This document shows, one piece after another, positions 7,585-14,719 of a DNA stretch of 64,000 nt. Origin of the DNA: Candidatus Eiseniibacteriota bacterium. GTDB taxonomy: Bacteria; Orphanbacterota; Orphanbacteria; Orphanbacterales; Orphanbacteraceae. The notes under the pieces are model-generated. The model did not search any database, was not told where the DNA came from, and saw nothing but the letters and a program-made list of their open reading frames with translations. A program made the translations under genes and the position numbers. The stretch spans positions 57,011-121,010 of the forward strand of contig JAJCZU010000010.1 of NCBI GenBank assembly GCA_029262235.1, in the 5' to 3' direction. Within the stretch, counting starts at the first letter, position 1, and every line of letters starts with the position of its first letter.

Positions 7585-9125
7585 GCGCTGCCGCCGCCCC
7601 CACCCTGCGACCCGCGCACGGCTTGCGTTCCTCGCACATTCTCCCCGCGTGCAAAATAGACGCCCGACGGCGCGCTTGCTCCCGCATCATCGCGACCATC
7701 CCACGCGATCGATGACGCGCCGCGGGCAAGATGCAGCGTGCGCACGCGCCGCCCGGCAATGTCGTAGATCGCGATGTCGAGCGCAGAGCCGGGCGCGGAG
7801 CCGGACAACGACCCGGGCGCACGCGTCGCGCGTATTTCGGTGGAGCCGCGCGTAATGCTCGGCACGGCGGTCAGCGCAAACGGCCGGCCGGCGTCGAGAG
7901 CGGGGTGCACGCCCTCCGCAACTTCCGTCGGCACCGACGTCGAGTAGTCCGAGTGCCACATGATCTCGAAGATCGGCTCGTTCATCTCGATGTTGTAGCC
8001 GTCGAGCCGGAAATCGACATCAAACCCCGTGCCGTTCGCGCGCTTGTTCAGCGTGATCATCTCGTCTTCGAACGTCAGCTCCTGATACTTGCCGAGCATG
8101 AACGACATGGTCGTGCGCGAGGTCGCGATCGGCACGCCGCCGCCGTCGCGGATCAGCGCATCGAAAGTGACGGCGCACGCTTCGGTCCCGAGCTGAACCG
8201 TCGGCGTTCCCATGATCTCCGGTGTGTTGCCTGCGATCGGCGCGAGATCCACAGCAACCGTCGTCGTCATGTTGTCGAAAGCGTCGAACGTGTCCCAGTA
8301 AGCGCGCATCACGGCGATATTGCCCTCATAGAACGGTGCCTCGCCCCACTCCCATCGCATGCACGGCGCGATGCCCTGCACTTCCGCATACTTCAGCGCC
8401 ACGTTCGCCTGATAGAGCGGCTGCGAAACGAGATCGAGCGCGCGAAAGACGAGCGGCGACGACGGGATCGGCGGAATCTGCGTGGCCACGAAGTCGCCCA
8501 GGAACTGCGCCGTAAGTGAGGCATTGCGCTTCGACCGGATGTCCGCGATCTGCATGCGCCCGTCATCAAACTCGTTCAGCGGCTCGACGATGATCTCGAT
8601 ACGCGTGACGGCCGTATCGAAGTGATCGGGCAGCAGCGGGAAGCTCGCCGTCCCCGGCCCGTTCATGTACTCAGTCGATGCAACCGCCCCGCCCGGCGCG
8701 TAACGCCAGCACCAGATCACGATGTCGGTTGTCGATTCCGTCACGCGGATGTCGATCCGGTCGACCGTGCCGCCTTCGGTCAGATCCGTCGGCACAGCGA
8801 GTTCATACACGTACTTCATCTCGCCGCCGTTCAGAAAATCGATCACTGTCGCGTCGTCGTATACGAATCCCGCGTTCAGCGAGGCGATGACGAGGCTCGA
8901 TGGTCCGTTCGCCGTGGCGGTCAACTTGCGATTCGCGGCCAGGCAGTGCGCACGGTCGTTGACCGCGATCGTCTGCGAGACTGTGTTCCCGGGCGCCTGG
9001 ATGTAGAAGTCGCGGTTCTCGAAATCGTCGATCAAGGTCTGGGCCTGGGCAGTCGACGCATCCGCGAGCAACGCTGCCATGATGAGGGCGACGAGAAGTG
9101 CGAGTACGATGTTCAGTCTGGGCAT
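7533..9125 (-). CDS. Secreted protein with FlgD-like/T9SS-type C-terminal domain
   Basis: A 530-residue exported protein. A clear signal peptide (residues 1-28, IVLALLVALIMAALLADAS then AQA) is followed by a jelly-roll-like segment starting TLIDDFENRDFYIQ, as in carbohydrate-binding or surface proteins of related phyla. Then come about 250 residues of beta-rich sequence I do not recognise. From residue about 450 it carries the FlgD-like sorting domain (IAIYDIAGRRVRTLHLARG, AWDGRDDAGASAPSGVYF), but with a glycine-rich insertion (GSQGGGGGSAQ) before the final ARIVRIR. The AGGAG Shine-Dalgarno is seven bases before the ATG. The function of the body is unknown. Confidence 0.8.
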   Translation of the reverse strand: MPRLNIVLALLVALIMAALLADASTAQAQTLIDDFENRDFYIQAPGNTVSQTIAVNDRAHCLAANRKLTATANGPSSLVIASLNAGFVYDDATVIDFLNGGEMKYVYELAVPTDLTEGGTVDRIDIRVTESTTDIVIWCWRYAPGGAVASTEYMNGPGTASFPLLPDHFDTAVTRIEIIVEPLNEFDDGRMQIADIRSKRNASLTAQFLGDFVATQIPPIPSSPLVFRALDLVSQPLYQANVALKYAEVQGIAPCMRWEWGEAPFYEGNIAVMRAYWDTFDAFDNMTTTVAVDLAPIAGNTPEIMGTPTVQLGTEACAVTFDALIRDGGGVPIATSRTTMSFMLGKYQELTFEDEMITLNKRANGTGFDVDFRLDGYNIEMNEPIFEIMWHSDYSTSVPTEVAEGVHPALDAGRPFALTAVPSITRGSTEIRATRAPGSLSGSAPGSALDIAIYDIAGRRVRTLHLARGASSIAWDGRDDAGASAPSGVYFARGENVRGTQAVRGSQGGGGGSAQNPVVSAASARIVRIR

Positions 9126-9312
9126 GATTCGGCTCCTGCATGGCGAGCGCAGCCCCGTTTGCGAAACAATTCCGCCCCGGCGCGCCCGCTCTTTCCTTCA
9201 TAAAGAGAGCCGAAAACCGGGACCGAAAGCCGACAGGCAAACGACAAGGTGCCTGCTATGATCACTTCCGCCAGGGAGTCGTGTACGCGAGGAAACGGGA
9301 GGACGGATCGAG

Positions 9313-10917
9313 TTGCGGGTTTTTCGAAAAGCACTAGAAGAAGCCGCGCGGGCGGGGACGAGCGATAGAGACAGGCTGCGCCGCTGGATCTATGTTCCTT
9401 ACGATCAACTGAATGACGGGATCGGACCGCTTGCAAACGAGAATCGCGGCGACCTCGGCGTCATACTGATCGAGAGCGTCGCGAAGGCGAGACGGCGCCC
9501 CTATCACAAGCAGAAGCTCGCGCTCGTACTCGCGAACATGCGGCACTTTGCGATCGAAGCGGCCGGCAAGGGTGTTGCGGTTCGCTATGAAGTCACAAAC
9601 GGGAATTACCGGGACAGGCTTGCTGCGATAACAAAGGAACTCGGCCCCATCCGCATGATGGAGCCCGCCGAGCGGGAACTCCGCGACGAACTCGCCCCGC
9701 TCGTGCGTGACGAACGAATCGAAGTTCTGCCTCACGAGGGCTGGCTCACGACCCGGGAACAGTTCGAGCGCGCGGCGCCGAGCGGCCCGCCGTGGCGCAT
9801 GGATCGTTTCTACCGCATCGTTCGCAGCGACACGGGCATTCTGATGGAAGACGGAAAACCTGTGGGGGGCAGGTACAGCTTCGACGCGGAGAACCGCAAG
9901 CGCTACGACGGCGAACCACCGGCTCCGGACCCGCCCCGGTTCCGGCCCGACGAGATCACGAAAGAAGTGGGCGCGCTGGTCGAGTCGCGCTTCGCCGATC
10001 ATCCCGGGACGCTGGATCTGACGGCTTTGCCCGCGAGTCACCGCGATGCGCTCCGCTTCTGGCGCTGGGCGCGCGAGTCGTGCATGGAACACTTCGGCCC
10101 GTTCGAGGACGCGATGTCGACCGCGTCGCGCGGCCTGTTCCACACCCGGATCTCGGCCCTCGTCAATCTGCACAGACTGCTGCCCGCAACGGTCCTGAAT
10201 GACGTTCTCGATCTCGACATTCCGCTCGCGAGCAAAGAGGGTTTCGCGCGTCAGGTCACAGGCTGGCGTGAGTTCGTTCGTCACGTGCACATCGCAACAG
10301 ACGGCTTTCGCACCATTGAGGGTCGCGCGACACCGATCGAAAACGGCGGAGCCGCTCCCTCGTTTCTGCGGGGGCGCACGGATCTGCCCGCCGCGTTCTG
10401 GGGTACGCAATCGGGACTGCACTGCCTCGACACGGTCATAGCCGACGTCTGGAGCGAGTCGTATTCGCACCACATCACGCGCCTCATGATCCTGTCGAAT
10501 CTCGGCACGCTGCTCGACATCAAGCCGCGCGAACTCACCGACTGGTTCTGGGTCGCCTATCACGACGCGTACGACTGGGTCGTCGAACCCAACGTTCTCG
10601 GCATGGGCACGTTCGCGACCGGCGATATCATGACGACCAAGCCCTATGTCAGCGGTGCCGCATACATCGACCGCATGAGCGACTACTGCGGATCATGCCG
10701 GTTTCATCCGAAGAAGGACTGCCCGGTAACACATCTCTACTGGGCGTTTCTCGCCCGGAAGGAAAAACTGCTCGCGAAGAACCACCGCGTCCGCCCGGTA
10801 ATGGCATCGCTCGGCAGGCGTTCGGACGAGAAACGGAAAGAGGATGCCCGTGTGTATGAGAAGGTGCGCGGGCGGCTTGCCGACGGCGAAACGATCACAC
10901 CCGAAGATCTGACGTAG
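9313..10917 (+). CDS. FeS-type cryptochrome/photolyase family protein (CryB/PhrB-like)
   Basis: A 534-residue flavoprotein of the bacterial FeS-BCP group (deoxyribodipyrimidine photolyase-related), which repairs (6-4) photoproducts or senses light. The N-terminal Rossmann-like antenna domain (about residues 20-150) begins IYVPYDQLND. The helical FAD domain has ITRLMILSNLGTLLDI and WFWVAYHDAYDWVVEPNVLGMGTFATG, typical of the group. Cysteines for the [4Fe-4S] cluster are present: one in GLHCLDTVIADVW and three in YCGSCRFHPKKDCPVTHLYW. The start is a TTG with GGGAGGA upstream; the first 20 residues are unusual and the true start could be slightly downstream. It stands alone, divergent from the secreted-protein gene at 9125. 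Confidence 0.9.
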   Translation: MRVFRKALEEAARAGTSDRDRLRRWIYVPYDQLNDGIGPLANENRGDLGVILIESVAKARRRPYHKQKLALVLANMRHFAIEAAGKGVAVRYEVTNGNYRDRLAAITKELGPIRMMEPAERELRDELAPLVRDERIEVLPHEGWLTTREQFERAAPSGPPWRMDRFYRIVRSDTGILMEDGKPVGGRYSFDAENRKRYDGEPPAPDPPRFRPDEITKEVGALVESRFADHPGTLDLTALPASHRDALRFWRWARESCMEHFGPFEDAMSTASRGLFHTRISALVNLHRLLPATVLNDVLDLDIPLASKEGFARQVTGWREFVRHVHIATDGFRTIEGRATPIENGGAAPSFLRGRTDLPAAFWGTQSGLHCLDTVIADVWSESYSHHITRLMILSNLGTLLDIKPRELTDWFWVAYHDAYDWVVEPNVLGMGTFATGDIMTTKPYVSGAAYIDRMSDYCGSCRFHPKKDCPVTHLYWAFLARKEKLLAKNHRVRPVMASLGRRSDEKRKEDARVYEKVRGRLADGETITPEDLT

Positions 10918-11074
10918 CCCGATTGCGACCCGCGCAGTCGAATCCCGATTACACCTTGCGAATCCGGTCGATTCAGCCGATTCTCCGTTGAGATGACATT
11001 CGGAGAACGCGGATGGCGAATGAACCGACCCCGCCCCTTCGGGGTAGACATCAGAACCACGGAGACCGCATTTT

Positions 11075-12436
11075 TTGGCCGAGAAACCGGAAATCAACGA
11101 GAGTCCGCCGCGTCTCGCACGCGGCAGAATCGCGGGATGGGGGCGGCAGTACGCGCCCGGTCGCGAGGTGCTCACGACGGAGCTGCGTGAAGCCTCCGAA
11201 GGGGCCGTGCTTTTTCGTGGCCTCGGGCGCTCCTACGGCGACTCGGCGATACCGCCCGAATCCGAACCGGTCGTGGTCGCCACGCCTCTCGCGGACCGCA
11301 TCCATTCGTTCGACCGCGATACGGGAATATTGCGCGCCGAAGCCGGGCTCTCCCTCTACACGCTGAATGAACTGTTCCTGCGACGCGGATGGTTCACGCC
11401 GGTTTCGCCCGGCACGCAGTTCGTAACGCTCGGGGGCATGGTCGCCGGTGACGTGCACGGCAAGAATCATCATGTCGACGGATGCTTTGGCCAGCACGTA
11501 CTGGCCCTCACGATGCGGCTCGCCGACGGGCGCATCCTTACGTGCTCACGCGAGGAGAACGCCGATCTCTTTCTCGCGACGATCGGCGGCATGGGCCTCA
11601 CGGGGCACATTCTCGAAGTCACGTTCACGATGAAGCGCATTGCCAGCCCCTGGATCCTGCAGGAGACCGAGAAGATCGACAATCTCGACGCGTTCCTCGC
11701 CGGGCTGCAGGCGAGTGCGCAGGAGTGGCCGTACACCGTCGGCTGGATCGATTGCCTCGCGCGCGGCAGGAACATGGGACGCGGCATTCTGATGCGCGGA
11801 CGCTGGGCGAAGCCCGACGAAGCCCCGAGCTATCCGCCGCCGCGCAAGAAGCGGATCGGTGTTCCCTTCGTACTGCCCGAATTCCTGCTGAATCCGCTCA
11901 CCGTGCGCGCGTTCAACACCCTCTATTATGGTAAGCACATCTTTCGAAGCACACGCGGTATCGCGCACCCCGATACGTTCTTCTATCCGCTCGACGCGAT
12001 CATTGACTGGAATCGTATCTACGGGCCGCGCGGATTCACGCAGTACCAGTGCGTGCTGCCCGAAAAGGAGCGCCCCGGTGCCGCGAAACGCTTCCTCGAA
12101 CTGCTCACGCGCCTCGGCGGCTCGTCGTTCCTGTCGGTTATCAAGGATTGCGGCGCCGAAAGCGACGGCATGCTTTCGTTTCCGATGCCGGGGATTTCCA
12201 TCGCGCTCGACATCGCGGTGCGCGATAATACCCGCGAGCTCGTGGATCGACTGAACGAGCTCGTGATCGATGAAGGCGGCCGCGTGTATCTTTGCAAGGA
12301 CGCGTTCATGCGCGCCGAACATTTTGCCGCCATGGAACCGCGCCTCGACGAATGGAAAGAAGTGCGCGAGAAATGGAATCCGGGCGCGCGCATACGCAGT
12401 GCGCAGTCCGTTCGACTGATGGGAGACCGGCCTTGA
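11075..12436 (+). CDS. FAD-dependent oxidoreductase, DprE1-like (decaprenylphosphoryl-ribose 2'-oxidase family)
   Basis: A 453-residue VAO/PCMH-type flavoenzyme. In actinobacteria DprE1 oxidises decaprenyl-phospho-ribose at C2', the first half of epimerisation to the arabinose donor. Motifs: GLGRSYGDSAI (FAD pyrophosphate loop), PVSPGTQFVTLGGMVAGDVHGKNHH, GGMGLTGHI, and VGWIDCLARG. The active-site lysine matches in VYLCKDA. The position of the cysteine hit by benzothiazinone drugs in Mycobacterium is alanine (FPMPGISIALDI), by my recollection of that sequence. The start is a TTG. The stop overlaps the start of the next gene (TTGA), a DprE2-like reductase, so the two steps are coupled. Confidence 0.85.
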   Translation: MAEKPEINESPPRLARGRIAGWGRQYAPGREVLTTELREASEGAVLFRGLGRSYGDSAIPPESEPVVVATPLADRIHSFDRDTGILRAEAGLSLYTLNELFLRRGWFTPVSPGTQFVTLGGMVAGDVHGKNHHVDGCFGQHVLALTMRLADGRILTCSREENADLFLATIGGMGLTGHILEVTFTMKRIASPWILQETEKIDNLDAFLAGLQASAQEWPYTVGWIDCLARGRNMGRGILMRGRWAKPDEAPSYPPPRKKRIGVPFVLPEFLLNPLTVRAFNTLYYGKHIFRSTRGIAHPDTFFYPLDAIIDWNRIYGPRGFTQYQCVLPEKERPGAAKRFLELLTRLGGSSFLSVIKDCGAESDGMLSFPMPGISIALDIAVRDNTRELVDRLNELVIDEGGRVYLCKDAFMRAEHFAAMEPRLDEWKEVREKWNPGARIRSAQSVRLMGDRP

Positions 12437-13170
12437 GAATCGCAATCGTAGGCGCAACGAAGGGAATGGGGCGTTCGCTCGCGCGGGCGCTCGCCGATCG
12501 CGGCGACCAGCTCTATCTGTGGGGACGCGACATCGGCGACCTCGAGCTCGCGGCCGCGGACCTGCGCGCCCGCTCCGACAGCCGCGTAGCCGGGTTCGGG
12601 GCGCTCGACTTTGAAGCGCCCGAAATGTTCGACGACGCGCTTGACGCAGCAGAGAAGGCGCTCGGCAAACTCGACGGCGTCGTCATAACTGCCGGTTTCT
12701 TCAACACCCAGGACAAACTCGAACAGGACCCCGCGTTTCTCGCACGCCTCATGACCGTGAACTACACGAACACCGTGCTCTTCTGCGAAAACGCGCGCAA
12801 ACGAATGATCGCCGGCGGCGGAGGACTGCTTTGCGTCTTTTCGTCAGTGGCCGGAGACCGCGGCCGGAAACCCGTCATTCTGTACGGCTCCAGTAAAGCA
12901 GGGCTTTCGCACTATCTCGAAGGCCTCGACCACAAGTTCCACGCCTCGGGACTGCACGTACTGAACGTAAAGCCCGGCTTCGTCAAGACGAGCATGACCG
13001 CCGGACTCCCCTCGCCGCCGTTCGCCGGCGATCCCGACGCCGTCGCCCGCACCGTAATCCGCGCCATTGAAAAGAAGAAGGCCGTCGTCTACGCGCCCCC
13101 GATCTGGGGCCTCATCCTCCGCGTCATCCGCACGCTGCCGCGCTTCGTCATGCGAAAGATCAACTTCTAG
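12433..13170 (+). CDS. Short-chain dehydrogenase, DprE2-like 2'-keto reductase
   Basis: A 245-residue classical SDR, partner of the upstream DprE1-like oxidase. In the known pathway DprE2 reduces the 2'-keto intermediate to decaprenyl-phospho-arabinose with NAD(P)H. Visible: the nucleotide fold IVGATKGMGRSLARAL, the catalytic triad Ser in VFSSVAGDRG and Tyr-x3-Lys in LYGSSKAG, and the C-terminal LRVIRTLPRFVMRKINF, a membrane-leaning amphipathic end as in DprE2. The start is a TTG overlapping the upstream TGA, with GGGAG inside the upstream gene. The pair suggests a pentose-phospho-lipid donor, but the acceptor glycosyltransferase is not next door. Confidence 0.82.
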   Translation: MRIAIVGATKGMGRSLARALADRGDQLYLWGRDIGDLELAAADLRARSDSRVAGFGALDFEAPEMFDDALDAAEKALGKLDGVVITAGFFNTQDKLEQDPAFLARLMTVNYTNTVLFCENARKRMIAGGGGLLCVFSSVAGDRGRKPVILYGSSKAGLSHYLEGLDHKFHASGLHVLNVKPGFVKTSMTAGLPSPPFAGDPDAVARTVIRAIEKKKAVVYAPPIWGLILRVIRTLPRFVMRKINF

Positions 13171-13201
13171 TACGGATTTCCGGAGCCTGCCGCGTCAGCG
13201 C

Positions 13202-13332
13202 GGGCGCGCAGACTTCAGCCTCTCCTCGGCGTCGCCCTGTCGGGCCTGCTCTCATGAAAAGCGAAACTTGAACACCGTACCCCCGGCCCTCCAATGGGGC
13301 TCCGCCTGTGGGGAGCTGAAGCCCGCGCGCCC
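13202..13332 (+). repeat. Family A fold-back repeat, copy A3 (131 bp) with different arms
   Basis: It has the same two-hairpin core as A1, but the outer stem is rebuilt: arms GGGCGCGCAGACTTCAGC and GCTGAAGCCCGCGCGCCC pair at 16 of 18 positions and share little with the GCGTCGGTT arms of A1/A2. The paired change in both arms is the main evidence that the folded shape matters. It lies directly downstream of the SDR gene. Confidence 0.82.
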
Positions 13333-13342
13333 GTCAGTCGGC

Positions 13343-13393
13343 GCCGCCGGCTCCGGAAACCCGCACTGCCTTGTGCGCAGGGAATCCGGCGGC
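13343..13393. repeat. GC-rich inverted repeat in the 13.2-13.75 kb spacer
   Basis: Arms GCCGCCGG and CCGGCGGC enclose an inner partial match (CTCCGGAAACC / GGGAATCCGG). The sequence GGGAATCCGG is shared with family B arms, so this may be a decayed family B element. Confidence 0.55.
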
Positions 13394-13417
13394 GTGACTG
13401 CGAGCGGTCGGAACAGA

Positions 13418-13460
13418 AGCGAACGCTCCCCCTCCCGTCCGATCCGATCCGATCCGCCTC
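13418..13460 (+). repeat. Direct repeat DR-L (43 bp) with GATCC microsatellite
   Basis: The sequence beginning AGCGAACGCTCCCCCTCC and ending with three GATCC units recurs at 13588-13629. The two copies bracket most of family B element B1. Confidence 0.85.
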
Positions 13461-13508
13461 TTCCTCCTCTTCTCCCCCCTAAATCCCGATCGCCGGCGAG
13501 AGAGCGGG

Positions 13509-13590
13509 GCTGCTGTCGCTTCCCGGATTCCGCGAGCCTCTTTACTTGGCCATTCGGCCAGGCGAGCGGATCGAGGGAAGTGACAGCAGC
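13509..13590. repeat. Family B fold-back repeat, copy B1 (82 bp)
   Basis: The outer arms GCTGCTGTCGCTTCCC and GGGAAGTGACAGCAGC pair at 15 of 16 positions. Inner arms CCGCGAGCCT / AGGCGAGCGG follow, and the apex is TGGCC-ATTC-GGCCA. There is no open frame and no T-run on either side. Related copies are at 30813-30935, 34590-34710, 34874-35041 and 35201-35284. Confidence 0.85.
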
Positions 13591-13629
13591 GAACGCTCCC
13601 CCTCCGTCCGATCCGATCCGATCCGCCTC
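13588..13629 (+). repeat. Direct repeat DR-R (42 bp), second copy of DR-L
   Basis: Same sequence as 13418-13460 with one base missing, starting at the right arm of B1. The spacer 13171-13759 (about 590 bp) holds only these repeats and no credible gene. Confidence 0.85.
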
Positions 13630-13759
13630 CCATTCAATTTTCCAGCAAATTGTGACCCTCCCTGTCCGTAAAGAGTCATAGACAGGAAGAGCAGAACCCT
13701 CCCCCACGCACTGCTTAAACCAGATTCAACTCGAAAACCGGCCTGGAGGAGAAATCCAC

Positions 13760-14494
13760 ATGCAATTGGTACTACGCAATCCGCTCGTCGGGATCGTAAC
13801 GCTCGCGGCGCTTCTGTACGCAACGGGCGCAATGGGCGCGACAGTGACTGAAACGTTCGCAGGCTTTCCGGCGGGCAAGGTGATCGCGGGCGATCTGCCG
13901 GGCGGCGGCACGGCATCGGGCACCGACCTGGCGAACCTCACGGTCGGCGTCGTAAACACGGGTGGCGGACCGGACGCGGCCATCATCTTCGACTCGGGCA
14001 ATCCGACGGGCGGAGACCCGGATCTCGGCACGCCGAATCAGACGTGCGGCGGGCCAGGTGTGGGGTCGGGCGGCGAACAGGGACAGCCCTACGAAAACTG
14101 CGTCGCGTACGGCAACCTGCTGATCGTGGCGGAAGACATCGTGGACGCGGGCGGCGACGGCTTCGTTGACGACCCGGACGACGAACACGGCGGTGGCGTA
14201 ATCACGTTCGCGTTCGACGCTCCGGTGATTCCGCTCGACATCGTGATCATCGACATCGACGCGACGGAAACGGCGGACGTCGCAATCAGCAACAACGTCA
14301 TGAGCGTGGTCGTCAGCGCGACAAGCGCGGGCAACAACTCGGCCCAGACGATCGACCTTTCGGGCAAGGGCGCGATCACGGAACTCGAAGTTTCGTTCTC
14401 GGGATCGGGCGCCATCGCGCAGCTTCGCTACGAAACGGTTTCGACCGCGACGGAAGAAATGTCGTGGGGGGGCGTAAAGGAACTCTTCCGCTAG
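13760..14494 (+). CDS. Secreted hypothetical protein with acidic calcium-type loops
   Basis: A 244-residue exported protein I do not recognise. The signal peptide runs about residues 1-27 (LVGIVTLAALLYATGAMGA). The mature part is beta-rich, glycine-rich and acidic (DAGGDGFVDDPDDEHGGG could bind calcium), and resembles the small anchor-type domains of PEP-CTERM-like proteins. There is no membrane anchor and no FlgD-like domain, but it ends with the short motif MSWGGVKELFR, which could be a minimal terminal signal. Shine-Dalgarno GGAGGAG precedes the ATG. A 7-bp repeat run and a strong terminator follow it. Confidence 0.7.
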   Translation: MQLVLRNPLVGIVTLAALLYATGAMGATVTETFAGFPAGKVIAGDLPGGGTASGTDLANLTVGVVNTGGGPDAAIIFDSGNPTGGDPDLGTPNQTCGGPGVGSGGEQGQPYENCVAYGNLLIVAEDIVDAGGDGFVDDPDDEHGGGVITFAFDAPVIPLDIVIIDIDATETADVAISNNVMSVVVSATSAGNNSAQTIDLSGKGAITELEVSFSGSGAIAQLRYETVSTATEEMSWGGVKELFR

Positions 14495-14558
14495 TTCTCG
14501 GCGCAAGTCGACGGGCCCAGCCTTCGGCCGGAACCATCGGCGTGACTCGGGCACTTCG

Positions 14559-14600
14559 CGATACGCGATACGTGATACGTGATACGTGATACGTGATACG
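14559..14600 (+). repeat. 7-bp tandem repeat, six copies
   Basis: Six consecutive units of (C/T)GATACG, followed by the partial CGATT. It lies between the stop at 14494 and the terminator at 14615. Confidence 0.9.
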
Positions 14601-14614
14601 CGATTAATTTACTG

Positions 14615-14643
14615 CGGGGAGGGCTTCGGCTCTCCCCGTTTTT
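14615..14643 (+). terminator. Rho-independent terminator
   Basis: Stem CGGGGAG / CTCCCCG closed over a GCTTCGGC tetraloop hairpin and followed by TTTTT on the plus strand. It ends the 13760-14494 transcript before the glutamate-synthase gene. Confidence 0.85.
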
Positions 14644-14719
14644 GCGTTCTCGTTCCGGTACGGGTTACAATCACGCGGCACCCCGATTCAGAACGCCGCA
14701 TGACAAAGGAGCCCTCGTT

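Noticed and set aside
14559..14600. Short repeats as a CRISPR-like array
   Set aside because: Units are 7 bp and contiguous, with no spacers and no cas genes.
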